From the NCBI RefSeq assembly GCF_004352855.1, contig NZ_SJSC01000001.1, positions 496,001-560,000 on the forward strand: a stretch of DNA of 64,000 bases, given 5' to 3'. Below are positions 10,485 through 19,707 of this stretch, in pieces (position 1 is the first letter of the stretch; every line of letters starts with the position of its first letter). The translations under genes were made by a program, and so were the position numbers. The notes under the pieces were generated by a model, which saw nothing but the letters and a program-made list of their open reading frames with translations, ran no database searches and was not told where the DNA came from. The DNA is from Marinomonas sp. KMM3893. GTDB taxonomy: Bacteria > Pseudomonadota > Gammaproteobacteria > Pseudomonadales > Marinomonadaceae.

Positions 10485-11117
10485 CTAAGGCAAAACAATA
10501 CCGCGCTCTTTTAATACGCGTTCAACCGTGTCAACCGTTGCTTGAGTGTGCGCATCAATTTCTAAATTTACTTTATCGCCCACAGCCAGTTGACCGAAGG
10601 TCGTTAAGCGTAAGGTTTCAGGAATAAGAGACACTTCGATCCAATCATCACCAATATTACTAATGGTTAAACTAGAGCCATTTAACCCAACATAACCTTT
10701 ATCAAATAAATAACGGCGTGCATCAATTTCATGCTGGCGGTCTGTGGTAAAACGAATATGAACGCTTTCACCAACCTGCTCAATACGCGATACGGTAACA
10801 GAGGTCATAATATGGCCAGACATCACATGCCCACCCACTTCGTCACCCATTCTGGCCGCGCGCTCAAAATTCACAGAGTCGCCCGCATTTAATAATCCTA
10901 TATTGGTTAATGCCAAGGTGGTATCAATAACATCAAACGTCAATACATCATGCGCCAGCGCAGAAACCGTAAGACACACACCATTAATCGCCACACTCGC
11001 ACCAAGCTGTTGATCCATCATAACGCCAGCTGGAAAAAGAATATCCAAGCGTTTATTACGGCCAACCGTTTCAGATGATTTAACAGACGCCACGCCTTGA
11101 ACAATGCCAGTAAACAT
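10485..11117 (-). CDS. ribE: riboflavin synthase, alpha subunit
   Basis: Dismutates two molecules of 6,7-dimethyl-8-ribityllumazine to riboflavin and a pyrimidinedione. The opening MFTGIVQGVASV and the two lumazine-binding repeats (about 1-97 and 98-195) with GDSVNFERAARMGDEVGGHVMSGH are characteristic. Length is 210, normal. It stands alone, without ribD, ribBA or ribH beside it, and I see no FMN riboswitch in its leader. Confidence 0.95.
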   Translation of the reverse strand: MFTGIVQGVASVKSSETVGRNKRLDILFPAGVMMDQQLGASVAINGVCLTVSALAHDVLTFDVIDTTLALTNIGLLNAGDSVNFERAARMGDEVGGHVMSGHIMTSVTVSRIEQVGESVHIRFTTDRQHEIDARRYLFDKGYVGLNGSSLTISNIGDDWIEVSLIPETLRLTTFGQLAVGDKVNLEIDAHTQATVDTVERVLKERGIVLP

Positions 11118-11262
11118 GAAAGATCCTTATCGAATTTAGAAGTTTTTATCGTTAAAACAGCGCTAAGTAGATAACTTGCAGGCAAATGAAGAAGAAATGA
11201 ACAGCTTAGCTCAAAGCGCCGCTACACCTGACGTAACGCAAGTTATCACACAGTCACTAATA

Positions 11263-11291
11263 GGGTTATCCACAGCATGCGGGGATAACCC
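11263..11291. repeat. inverted repeat containing a DnaA-box-like nonamer
   Basis: Arms GGGTTATCC (11263-11271) and GGATAACCC (11283-11291) are perfect complements around an 11-base loop. The left arm and loop contain TTATCCACA (11266-11274), an exact match to the DnaA-box consensus. A single box is not an origin; it may be chance, a titration site or part of ribE control. Confidence 0.45.
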
Positions 11292-11385
11292 AAACTGCTT
11301 TAGGAAATGCGATCAAAATTCCATTTTTCAAGGTTAAAAGCCAATTTGACCAATGACCTTTGTGCTGATACGCGACATTTAGCTT

Positions 11386-11422
11386 CCTATTGAGGGGGAT
11401 ACATAAGCTCACCCTCAATAGG
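11386..11422 (-). terminator. strong hairpin downstream of glgC, possible terminator
   Basis: Arms CCTATTGAGGG (11386-11396) and CCCTCAATAGG (11412-11422) pair over 11 bases with a 15-base loop. It lies 7 bases past the glgC stop. There is no clear run of T residues after it on the minus strand, so it may stabilise the glgC 3' end or act as a weak terminator. Confidence 0.5.
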
Positions 11423-11429
11423 ATTGGGG

Positions 11430-12686
11430 TTATTTTTCCACAAGCGCTTCAATCATATCCTGAGTCACTAAAGTGATTCCGTCAGAATTACGATAAAAAC
11501 GTGCAGCATCTGCAATCGGGTCTTCGCCAATAACAGTGCCTTCAGGAATATGACAATCTGAGTCCACTACCACGCGATTTAAGCGACAATGGCGGCCAAT
11601 ATCACAGCGCGGGAGCACAACCGACTTATTCACATGAGAGTAGGAATTCACGCGCACATTATTAAACAGTATGGATTGCTCAACCGTAGAACCAGACACA
11701 ATACAACCGGCCGACACCACAGAATTTAATGCCGTACCAATACGCTCTTCGTAGTTGTAGTTGAATTTGGCCGCAGGACGCTGATACTGAGCGGTGCGAA
11801 TTGGCCACTCTTCATCATAAAGATCCAACTCCGGCACCAGCTTAGTCAAATCCATATTGGATTCCCAATACGCCGTCAAGGTACCAACATCTCGCCAATA
11901 AGGCTTGTTAGGAAAGCTTTCATTGGCAATCACGCTATTGGAAAAATGGTGCGCTTTAATATTGCTACGGCCAACAAACAGAGGAATAAGGTCTTTACCA
12001 AAATCATGGCTAGACGCGGCATCGATGGCGTCTGACTTAAGGTGTTCACAAAGAAACTTGGTGTTAAAGATGTAGATTCCCATGCTCGCAAGAGAGACAT
12101 TAGGGTTGCCTGGCATGGTGGGTGGTGAACTGGGTTTCTCTTCAAAGGCAATAATATTGTCGTTTTCGTCAACATGCATGATGCCAAACTGATCGGCTTC
12201 TTGTAGCGGCACCTCAATACAAGCCACGGTGACATCAGCGCCGCTTTCAATGTGCTCTTTGAGCATGATGCTGTAGTCTTGTTTGTAAACGTGATCCCCT
12301 GCCAAAATAAGCACGTATTCACTGTCTAAGCCATCAATCATGGTCAGATTTTGATACACGGCATCCGCTGTCCCTTGGTACCAGTTTCCGCCAGTTAGCT
12401 GCTGGGCAGGCCAGAGTTCAATAAACTCATTAAAATCAGAGCGTAGAAAGTTCCAGCCGCGTTGGACATGTTGATTAAGAGTATGGGAACGGTATTGAGT
12501 AAGGACAGCAATGCGACGCATGCCTGAGTTGATACAATTCGAAAGTGGGAAGTCGATTATTTTATATTTCCCTGCGATCGGAACGGCAGGTTTAGAGCGG
12601 TTATCCGTTAACTGCTTTAACCTGGAGCCTCTACCACCAGCTAGAATGATAGACAAAGTTTTCATACATGCGGTATTTAAATCCAT
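11430..12686 (-). CDS. glgC: glucose-1-phosphate adenylyltransferase
   Basis: Makes ADP-glucose from ATP and glucose-1-phosphate, the committed step of bacterial glycogen synthesis. The nucleotide-binding opening LAGGRGSRLKQLTDNRSKPA is intact, and the substrate segment FEEKPSSPP and the C-terminal left-handed beta-helix are present. Length is 418. The ATG at 12686 has AAGGG seven bases upstream and is preferred over an internal Met at codon 8. It is divergent from glgA across 89 bases that must hold both promoters. No branching or debranching enzyme gene is nearby. Confidence 0.95.
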   Translation of the reverse strand: MDLNTACMKTLSIILAGGRGSRLKQLTDNRSKPAVPIAGKYKIIDFPLSNCINSGMRRIAVLTQYRSHTLNQHVQRGWNFLRSDFNEFIELWPAQQLTGGNWYQGTADAVYQNLTMIDGLDSEYVLILAGDHVYKQDYSIMLKEHIESGADVTVACIEVPLQEADQFGIMHVDENDNIIAFEEKPSSPPTMPGNPNVSLASMGIYIFNTKFLCEHLKSDAIDAASSHDFGKDLIPLFVGRSNIKAHHFSNSVIANESFPNKPYWRDVGTLTAYWESNMDLTKLVPELDLYDEEWPIRTAQYQRPAAKFNYNYEERIGTALNSVVSAGCIVSGSTVEQSILFNNVRVNSYSHVNKSVVLPRCDIGRHCRLNRVVVDSDCHIPEGTVIGEDPIADAARFYRNSDGITLVTQDMIEALVEK

Positions 12687-12775
12687 AATTTACCCTTAAA
12701 AAGTTATCTACTAACTCTACTCCGAATTATATTTAGGTATACTATCCTGACCATGCCAAATCAATAAGATACGAG

Positions 12776-14209
12776 ATGATGAGAATACTATTTGCCGCAT
12801 CCGAAATTTACCCTTTGATAAAAACAGGCGGGCTTGCCGATGTTGCTGGCGCTCTACCAGTAGCCCTCAGAGCGAAAGGACACGATGTAAAACTTATCAT
12901 GCCTGCTTACAAAGGCATATTAGAAAAAGTCGAACCTATCCATAAAAAAACCAATTTGGGCAACCCATTTGGGGTTGGTGACTTAATCCTGCTCGAAACA
13001 CGCATCATAGAAAATGACACACCTATATTTCTTCTGCAATGCCAAGCTTTGTTTGAACGCGATGCTGGACCTTATGTCGATCAAGATGGCATAGACTATT
13101 CTGATAATCATTTGCGCTTTGGCGCCTTCTCTTGGGCCATCGCCATGCTGGCTCAACATGGCCATCTAATTGGCTGGCAAGCTGACATACTGCACCTCAA
13201 TGATTGGCAAACGGGGTTCGCAGCGGCGTATTTAAAAAGCTGGAAAATGAATCATATCCCCATCATCACCACAGTGCATAACCTACGTTATAACGGCAGC
13301 TTTGAGATGAATAAGTTCCCCGATATGAGGCTCTCTGGTGAACTTTTAAGCATTCATGGCCTCGAGTTTTATGGGCGTTTTTCTGGACTTAAAGCCGGCC
13401 TGGTTTACGCCGACGCGATTACCACAGTCAGCCCAACCTACGCTAAAGAAATCTTAACCAGCGACTACGGTGACGGCCTAGACGGAACGCTAAGAGCGAT
13501 GCGCTATAAACTACATGGCATCTTAAATGGCGTCGATTACGAGCAATGGTCACCGGAGAAAGACAAACTCATTAAGCAAGCCTACGGAGTGGACTCTTTA
13601 GAAAACAAACTGACCAACAAACTCGCTTTATTAAAAGAAAACAACCTATCAGAAGACCCAAGCAAACTGGTCTTTGGGGTGGTTAGCCGTTTGACCGAGC
13701 AAAAAGGCCTAGACCTAGTGTTAGAAGCCATCCCGAGTCTATTGCAAAAAGGTTGCCGACTGATTGTATTAGGCTCTGGAGACAAAGCATTAGAAAGCGC
13801 CTATCTGGAATTGCAACAGCGCTACCCTGAGCAAGTATCGATCAGAATTGGTTACGACGAAGCCTATTCTCATCGACTGCAAGCAGGTGTCGATGCGTTA
13901 TTGATCCCATCGCGATTTGAACCATGTGGCCTTACTCAGCTCTACGCATTGAAATACGGCACCTTGCCGCTGGTTCGAAAAACAGGAGGATTAGCAGACA
14001 GTGTCTTTGAAGAAGGCGAGCACGCTAACGGCTTTGTGTTCGAGCACGCCAATCAAGCCGCACTGAACGACGCGCTATTGCGCAGTTTAGCCTGCTTTGA
14101 AGACATTCATGCCTGGCGAGAGAAACAACGCAATGCAATGGCTTATGACTTCAGTTGGGAAGGAACCACTGAGAAGTGGGAACAAGTGTACCGCGGTTTA
14201 TTAAACTAA
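12776..14209 (+). CDS. glgA: glycogen synthase (ADP-glucose type)
   Basis: GT5 glucosyltransferase that extends alpha-1,4-glucan chains from ADP-glucose. The N-terminal KTGGLADVAGALPVAL contains the ADP-glucose-binding KxGGL motif. The C-terminal Rossmann domain shows VSRLTEQKGLDLVLEA and the Glu-bearing PSRFEPCGLTQLYALKYGTLP. Length is 477, standard. Two adjacent ATG codons start it; the ribosome site is weak (ACGAG). It converges on the next gene with a 27-base gap and no clear terminator. Confidence 0.96.
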   Translation: MMRILFAASEIYPLIKTGGLADVAGALPVALRAKGHDVKLIMPAYKGILEKVEPIHKKTNLGNPFGVGDLILLETRIIENDTPIFLLQCQALFERDAGPYVDQDGIDYSDNHLRFGAFSWAIAMLAQHGHLIGWQADILHLNDWQTGFAAAYLKSWKMNHIPIITTVHNLRYNGSFEMNKFPDMRLSGELLSIHGLEFYGRFSGLKAGLVYADAITTVSPTYAKEILTSDYGDGLDGTLRAMRYKLHGILNGVDYEQWSPEKDKLIKQAYGVDSLENKLTNKLALLKENNLSEDPSKLVFGVVSRLTEQKGLDLVLEAIPSLLQKGCRLIVLGSGDKALESAYLELQQRYPEQVSIRIGYDEAYSHRLQAGVDALLIPSRFEPCGLTQLYALKYGTLPLVRKTGGLADSVFEEGEHANGFVFEHANQAALNDALLRSLACFEDIHAWREKQRNAMAYDFSWEGTTEKWEQVYRGLLN

Positions 14210-14236
14210 ATACGCAACCAACGGCCGTCAGTCGCA

Positions 14237-15085
14237 TCAGTCTTTGTTATTTAATAAGGCCGTCACCTTTAACCGCGACTGGCGCCATTCTTTAACCCCT
14301 TCTAGCAGGGCTTTTTCTGCCAAGCCCTGTTGATGCATACCATACAACGCCAGTGCAATTTTTCGCTTGATCGTCGGCGTATTACAAGGAGAGGCTTTCG
14401 ACAACGTCAAATACAAGCCCTCACTACTCACAAAAGGCTGCACTGACTCTATTTGATTTTCAAACCCTAGCATCGATGCGTACGCGAGACCTGGATTTTT
14501 TTCATACAGCACATAATCCACATTGTCCGCCATCAACATTCGAAATGCCGTCGACACACTCGCAACCGAAAAAATATTTAATTTTTGCTGAGCAAAACTG
14601 TCAAACGCTTGCCCAAAACTGTTGCTCATCACAGTCGCCCCCCACTTTCCTTCTAAATCTTCCTTGGAATGAAAAGGAAACGTTTTATCTTTTCGTTGCC
14701 AGACCACACTCGTGGTATGCAGTATTACAGGATAAAAGTAATCCATGTAACTCGCTCTTCTGTTGGTATAAAAGGCACCAGCAAGCATGTCTACTTGGCC
14801 TTTTTTCACAGAGGATAACGCTTTTGACCAAGGACCAACGTCTTCCAAGGTAATAGGAATTTTAATACGACGACTTAACTCATCAATAATCAGGCGATTG
14901 GCGCCAAGAACGTGATGGCTGTTATCTGCTGCGCGCCAAAGAAAAGGAGGATACTCTAAATTCCCCGTCGCGGTGAGCGCTGAGCAAACACCCTCTACTT
15001 TCTTTTCAGCACTGACTGCATGGGAGAAGTTGCTGACAAAAGCGCCAGCGATCAAACAAAAAACAACGGCATTGTGTAATCCCAT
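14237..15085 (-). CDS. periplasmic solute-binding protein of the SBP_bac_3 type
   Basis: A 282-residue secreted protein with signal peptide MGLHNAVVFCLIAGAFVSNF ending near HAVSA. The mature part follows the PBP family 3 pattern: YPPFLWRAAD, an early segment ANRLIIDELSRRI, then KKGQVDMLAGAFYTNRRASYMDYFYPV. It may bind an amino acid or a related solute, or be an orphan sensor, since no permease or ATPase gene is adjacent. The frame is open nine codons upstream, but the Met at 15085 has a strong GGAAGGAG and gives a cleaner signal peptide. It lies 63 bases downstream of mrcB on the same strand. Confidence 0.8.
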   Translation of the reverse strand: MGLHNAVVFCLIAGAFVSNFSHAVSAEKKVEGVCSALTATGNLEYPPFLWRAADNSHHVLGANRLIIDELSRRIKIPITLEDVGPWSKALSSVKKGQVDMLAGAFYTNRRASYMDYFYPVILHTTSVVWQRKDKTFPFHSKEDLEGKWGATVMSNSFGQAFDSFAQQKLNIFSVASVSTAFRMLMADNVDYVLYEKNPGLAYASMLGFENQIESVQPFVSSEGLYLTLSKASPCNTPTIKRKIALALYGMHQQGLAEKALLEGVKEWRQSRLKVTALLNNKD

Positions 15086-15148
15086 ACCGCACACACTCCT
15101 TCCAACAAACAACGAGATAAAACATGCATTAGGTACAACCCAAGCGCA

Positions 15149-17461
15149 TCAAAACGGCCATATACAAGACGAAGAGCTTTGAGGCTGGGTGCCTAATACA
15201 AACGCTAAGGACTCTTTATCATCACAACGATCGGCTGCAATTTCAAACGAACTGTTTAACACATTATAACGCGCGGCGCCTGACGGCAATGTTTCTGGCA
15301 AAGAACGTGGATTGGTATGCTCTGTAAAATCAATCCATACTTTTTGAGCGCCCGTAGCGCCGGTGATGTTCATCGGCTCGTTATCATCCATCCCCAACCA
15401 GACCGTACTCGCGTAATCGCCGGTAATACCTTCAAACCAACTGTCACGCAATTCGTTACTGGTGCCAGTCTTCGCAGCAAAGGTTAACCCTGGAAAACGA
15501 TGCTGAGCGGCTCTTGCTGTGCCGATTTCGGGTACTTTGGTCATACCATCCAAGGTCACTGCTAACAGCGCTTCAGTAAAGGGCACACTTGTTGAACGAT
15601 CGAAGCGTTTAATCAAATGGTCTTTTTGGTCCATCACAGCCAACACCACGCCCAGCTCGCTACTTTGTCCACGCGAGGCAATCGGCTGATACAATCTAGC
15701 CACTTCGAACGGAGAAAGCTCCAAGGCCCCCAACGCCATCGCCGGATGCATGGTAAATGGTCGTTTCACGCCCAGCTGTCGTAATGTGTCACCAACGCGG
15801 TCAAAACCTACCTGTTGCGCCAAGTTAATGGTCGCCAAGTTATAGGATTTTGCCATGGCCTCATAAAGATGCACGACCCCATGAGTCGTGCGATCATAAT
15901 TCTCTGGCGCCCAAATTTTCCCCGCTATATCAAACCTTATACGCTTGTCTTCGATGGGCGACCACCAGGTGAATTTCCCTGTCGCCAAGGCGGACATATA
16001 GAGTGGCGGTTTCACCAAAGATCCTATCGGTCGCACCGCCCCAAGAGCACGGTTAAAGCCGGAATAATACTTATCACTTGAGCCCACAATAGCACGCACT
16101 TGGCCATTCGTTCGGTCTGTTACCACCATGGCCCCTTGCAGCCCTTTTAATTTGCGACTGCGGCTAATCACCCCAACTTGGCGACGCATCGCTTGGCTGG
16201 CCGCTTGCTGCGCCCTAATATCCACCCCTGTGTAAATGCGTAGATTTTCTGTGGCGAGTGTTTTCTGGTCAAAGTCACGGGACAATTGCATCGACACCAG
16301 GTCTAAATAGTCGCCGTAAACAGAGCGTTCTTTGTGTTTATCCGCAAGGCGAATCGGCTGCTTCACCAGCACATGATAATCGGAGTTAGTCAAAAGACCT
16401 TGGTCTTTGAGTACCGCCAATACCGTGTTACGACGCGCCAATGCCCGTTTAGGGTGGCGCTCAGGATTGTATATAGAAGGCCCCTTAACCATGCCGACTA
16501 GCAGCGCAAACTCATCGATATTTAGCTCTTTTAACGGACGTCCAAAGAAATGCTGACTGGCTGCGGCAAAACCATGTAAGCCTTCACTACCGACCTGGGC
16601 CAAATACACTTCATTCATATAAGCGGTAATGATCGCCTGTTTCGAATAGTGATATTCCAACAACAGACTCATCACCACTTCGGTCAGCTTACGAGTATAG
16701 GTTCGCTCTGAGCTAAGAAACATGTTCTTAACCAGCTGCTGCGTTAACGTTGAGCCACCTTGACGTCTGGAACCGTGAGTGGCATTAACCCAAGCGGCAC
16801 GCGCAATCCCAGTAGGAGAAATCCCCCAGTGATGATAAAAATCTCGGTCTTCTACCGTAGTAAGAATATCAATCAGCGGTTGAGGGATGTCCTCGTAGGA
16901 AAGAATTTCCCGACGCTCGGTGTTACCGCCGTATAAAAAACCAATGCGCTGAGGCTCGATGCTTGCTTGCGCAACCGGGTCACCATTGAGCGAATGGATC
17001 GATAACTTTCCATCCTCGAAAGAAAATATACGACGTTCACTAGGGTGATAACCGGAATAATCGACATAGGAGCGCAAATGAGCACTGACTTTGGTGCGAC
17101 TCCGAGCCGCCCAGCCTACTTTTTGGCTGTTACGCCCAAAACGATAACCCGTTTCTTGCAACAGCGCTTCGAGGTCGGCTTTTTTCCAAGGCGCGCCACT
17201 TTTGAGGTAAATGGGCGCACTGTAGACTTCAGAAGGCACTTGCCATTTCTGGCCTTCAAAGCGAGCCACCACTTTTTGATCAAGCCACCAGACCCAACCA
17301 GCAAAAGGTAGACTTCCTAACAAAGCAATAATCAGCCCCCATTTAAAAATGAAGCGCCAGAGTTTGCCAAAAAAGGAGCGCTTTGCTTTGCCTTTTGGTT
17401 TCTTTTTCGTTTTTGAAGTCATCGACTTACGTGGAGATTTTGAGGGGGTTTTATTAGCCAT
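15149..17461 (-). CDS. mrcB: penicillin-binding protein 1B (bifunctional transglycosylase/transpeptidase)
   Basis: Polymerises and cross-links peptidoglycan in the periplasm. The 770 residues show a basic cytoplasmic tail, one TM helix (about 40-60), a UB2H-like domain, then GT51 with catalytic Glu204 in TTVEDRDFYHHWG and QGGSTLTQQLVKN. The transpeptidase has Ser481 in SLVK, the SYN triad at 539-541 and KTGTS from 664. The UB2H domain and length point to PBP1b rather than PBP1a. No lpoB is nearby. Confidence 0.95.
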   Translation of the reverse strand: MANKTPSKSPRKSMTSKTKKKPKGKAKRSFFGKLWRFIFKWGLIIALLGSLPFAGWVWWLDQKVVARFEGQKWQVPSEVYSAPIYLKSGAPWKKADLEALLQETGYRFGRNSQKVGWAARSRTKVSAHLRSYVDYSGYHPSERRIFSFEDGKLSIHSLNGDPVAQASIEPQRIGFLYGGNTERREILSYEDIPQPLIDILTTVEDRDFYHHWGISPTGIARAAWVNATHGSRRQGGSTLTQQLVKNMFLSSERTYTRKLTEVVMSLLLEYHYSKQAIITAYMNEVYLAQVGSEGLHGFAAASQHFFGRPLKELNIDEFALLVGMVKGPSIYNPERHPKRALARRNTVLAVLKDQGLLTNSDYHVLVKQPIRLADKHKERSVYGDYLDLVSMQLSRDFDQKTLATENLRIYTGVDIRAQQAASQAMRRQVGVISRSRKLKGLQGAMVVTDRTNGQVRAIVGSSDKYYSGFNRALGAVRPIGSLVKPPLYMSALATGKFTWWSPIEDKRIRFDIAGKIWAPENYDRTTHGVVHLYEAMAKSYNLATINLAQQVGFDRVGDTLRQLGVKRPFTMHPAMALGALELSPFEVARLYQPIASRGQSSELGVVLAVMDQKDHLIKRFDRSTSVPFTEALLAVTLDGMTKVPEIGTARAAQHRFPGLTFAAKTGTSNELRDSWFEGITGDYASTVWLGMDDNEPMNITGATGAQKVWIDFTEHTNPRSLPETLPSGAARYNVLNSSFEIAADRCDDKESLAFVLGTQPQSSSSCIWPF

Positions 17462-17635
17462 TTGAGGAGTATAAGGAGCTTATCTCTGGCTCGCAATAAC
17501 GATTCACAAACTATTGTTTATTATTCAGATCATCGACAAAATCCCACCAATTAACCTGCTTTATATTGACAAGACCCATAACAATCTGACACTTTCATTA
17601 GTAGTCTATTGCAATGGATAAAGGAACATTTAACC

Positions 17636-17824
17636 ATGACAATAAAAAGATGGCTCAATAAGGCCACACCAGCAATTAAACTTATACAAACGAAGAGTTC
17701 GATCGCCATGAATACGGTTTTGTTTGAGCATTTACATCATCCTGTGAAAAAGCCAGCCGCACAGCGCTTACGCTGGAATTCGACCTTTTCTTTGCCTACT
17801 ACCATGTGGTCCTGTCATGTTTGA
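17636..17824 (+). CDS. possible small basic protein overlapping the Rieske gene
   Basis: A 62-residue ORF beginning MTIKRWLNKATPAIKL, with AAGGA about nine bases upstream of its ATG. Its stop codon overlaps the start of the Rieske gene by eight bases, and that gene has no good ribosome site of its own, so the ORF could act through translational coupling. It is rich in Lys, His and Arg and has no signal peptide. I recognise no family. It could equally be a leader without a protein role. Confidence 0.4.
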   Translation: MTIKRWLNKATPAIKLIQTKSSIAMNTVLFEHLHHPVKKPAAQRLRWNSTFSLPTTMWSCHV

Positions 17825-18167
17825 TAAACACCTTATTCCAAATGCCCAACATTTATCTGAAGGCAGTACCCTGCACTTCCAAACTGATCGGACCGATTTT
17901 GTCATAGTGAAACAAAAAGGCGAGCTGTTTGCTTACGAGAACCGCTGCCCCCATCAAAAGCGGTCTTTAAACTGCTCAGCAGAGCCTTTTCTGGATGAAG
18001 AAGGGGATTATCTAAAATGCCACCATCATGGCGCTCTTTTCACGCCAACAGATGGTCAATGCATTGCAGGGCCTTGCCAAGGAAAAGCCTTAAAACGCGC
18101 GACACTGGGCGTTGAAAAAGGCAATTTTTATCTGCTCATTGGTGAAAGCAGCGCGGCAGTAGCCTAA
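17817..18167 (+). CDS. Rieske [2Fe-2S] ferredoxin-like protein
   Basis: A 116-residue single-domain Rieske protein with both cluster motifs: Cys44-x-His46 in NRCPHQKRS and Cys68-x2-His71 in LKCHHHGALF. It probably transfers electrons in the cytoplasm for an unidentified partner; small stand-alone Rieske proteins serve oxygenases or nitrite reductases in other systems. No oxygenase lies next to it. It is followed by grxB and modABC on the same strand. Confidence 0.85.
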   Translation: MFDKHLIPNAQHLSEGSTLHFQTDRTDFVIVKQKGELFAYENRCPHQKRSLNCSAEPFLDEEGDYLKCHHHGALFTPTDGQCIAGPCQGKALKRATLGVEKGNFYLLIGESSAAVA

Positions 18168-18250
18168 CGAACTTACCCTCACTAGGGTCAGCGAATATTT
18201 CTCGTCAGGGCTTCTGAATAACAATGTTGTTATAGCATTCGGAGAACTCG

Positions 18251-18904
18251 ATGAAACTTTACCAATACCATCACTGTCCATTTTGCGTCCGTGTCGACAT
18301 GATCGCAAACTACAAAGAGATCCCTCATGAGAAGGTGTATCTGCTAAATGACGATGAAGAAACCTGTCTGACATTAACAAACGCCAAAAAAGCCCCTATT
18401 CTCGAACATTCTGACGGCACTACCATGTCTGATAACCTCCTGATTGCCAAGCATTTAGACACCATCGGCGACCCCCGTAAAATCATCCGAGGCGAGGCGA
18501 ATAGCATCAATCAGCCATCCCCATTGAAGGAGGTTGAACAAGCCATTCGCTGCTTGGTGTTTCCTAGAATCATACTCTTGGGACTGCCTGAATTCGCCAC
18601 TCAAAGTGCCCGAGATCATTTCCAATTGAAAAAAGAGAAAGACCTTCAACAAAGCTTTGAAAACGCCTTACTAGACTCTTCTAAATACAAAAAGCAAGTG
18701 GAACAAGCCTTAAACGCATTGCCACCACTGTCTCTGCCTTCGGATAATAACAACACCATCAGTTGGGATGATATACTCCTGTTTCCAATATTAAGAAGCC
18801 TTACTATGGTTTCTGGACTGCTCTTCCCTGAACCTATTCAGCGCTATTTGGAAGAGGTGTCCCGTATCACGTCCATCCACACCTACACTGACTTTGAGAT
18901 TTAA
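18251..18904 (+). CDS. grxB: glutaredoxin 2
   Basis: GST-fold glutaredoxin that reduces protein and low-molecular-weight disulfides using glutathione. The thioredoxin-like domain opens with KLYQYHHCPFCVRVDMIANY, where CPFC is the active site, and contains KKAPILEHSDGTTMSDNLLIAKHL. The C-terminal helical domain is of the Grx2 type. Length is 217 (E. coli Grx2 is 215). GGAG lies five bases before the ATG. It is six bases upstream of modA and may be co-transcribed with it. Confidence 0.92.
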   Translation: MKLYQYHHCPFCVRVDMIANYKEIPHEKVYLLNDDEETCLTLTNAKKAPILEHSDGTTMSDNLLIAKHLDTIGDPRKIIRGEANSINQPSPLKEVEQAIRCLVFPRIILLGLPEFATQSARDHFQLKKEKDLQQSFENALLDSSKYKKQVEQALNALPPLSLPSDNNNTISWDDILLFPILRSLTMVSGLLFPEPIQRYLEEVSRITSIHTYTDFEI

Positions 18905-18909
18905 TAACT

Positions 18910-19695
18910 ATGCTCCATGCTTTAATCAAAAAGAACGGCACTGTGTTCACATCGCTGCTGAAAATCATTACCCTAGGCGGCTTTATCGCTTTTACTGGCA
19001 TCGCTTTTGCCGAACCTTTACGCCTAGCGGTAGCGTCAAATTTTACGTCGCCAATTCAAAAACTGGCGCCTATTTTCGAACAAGAAACAGGGCACAAAAT
19101 ACAACTTTCCTTTGGCTCATCGGGTAAGTTCTTTGCACAAATTCAACACGGCGCGCCTTTTGACGTTTTTCTTTCTGCCGACCAAGCCAAACCCGACAAG
19201 CTGATTGAAAAAGGCTTAGCACTAGAAAGCAGCCAAATCATTTACGCAAAAGGGGCGCTTGCTCTTTGGTCAGCCAGCCTTAAATCAGTAGACCCCGTAG
19301 ACAAGACCCTGCTAGAGGCACGAAAAATCGCCATTGCGAACCCTAAATTGGCGCCTTATGGTAAAGCGGCAAAAGAAACGCTCACCAAACTGGCGCTCTG
19401 GTCTAAGCTGAAAGGCAAACTGGTGCAAGGGGAAAATATTGGGCAAACCTATCAATTTACCTACAGTAAAAATGCCGATGTGGGCTTTGTTGCCTTATCC
19501 CAAGTGCTTGCTGGTGACGTAAAAGGCCACTATTGGAAAGTGCCTAATTCCTATCACAGCGCCATCAAACAGTCCGCTGTGGTACTGTCAAGCTCTCATC
19601 AAAAAGAAGTCGCCAACGCCTTTTTAGCCTTTTTAATGCGCGCTGATATCCAGCAAAAAATTGCCAGCTTTGGCTACCAGACAACGCCACAATAA
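18910..19695 (+). CDS. modA: molybdate ABC transporter, substrate-binding protein
   Basis: Periplasmic protein that binds molybdate or tungstate for import. Signal peptide about 1-34, ending GIAFA. Family motifs are LRLAVASNFTSPI, FGSSGKFFAQIQHGAPFDVFLSAD and FTYSKNADVGFVALSQV. Length is 261. It starts six bases after grxB. No ModE regulator gene and no clear ModE-binding palindrome are visible here, so molybdate control is not apparent from sequence. Confidence 0.95.
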   Translation: MLHALIKKNGTVFTSLLKIITLGGFIAFTGIAFAEPLRLAVASNFTSPIQKLAPIFEQETGHKIQLSFGSSGKFFAQIQHGAPFDVFLSADQAKPDKLIEKGLALESSQIIYAKGALALWSASLKSVDPVDKTLLEARKIAIANPKLAPYGKAAKETLTKLALWSKLKGKLVQGENIGQTYQFTYSKNADVGFVALSQVLAGDVKGHYWKVPNSYHSAIKQSAVVLSSSHQKEVANAFLAFLMRADIQQKIASFGYQTTPQ

Positions 19696-19707
19696 AGGCT
19701 TTTTAGC

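Larger units (their letters stand above)
11118..11429. other. glgC-ribE intergenic region with two inverted repeats
   Basis: These 312 bases carry no convincing gene. They must hold the ribE promoter. Two structures stand out and are listed separately: a hairpin containing a perfect DnaA-box sequence, and an 11-base-pair hairpin just after the glgC stop codon. Confidence 0.6.

Noticed and set aside
11118-11429. FMN riboswitch upstream of ribE
   Set aside because: The conserved AGGGCAGGGTGAAATTCCC-type core is absent from the leader.
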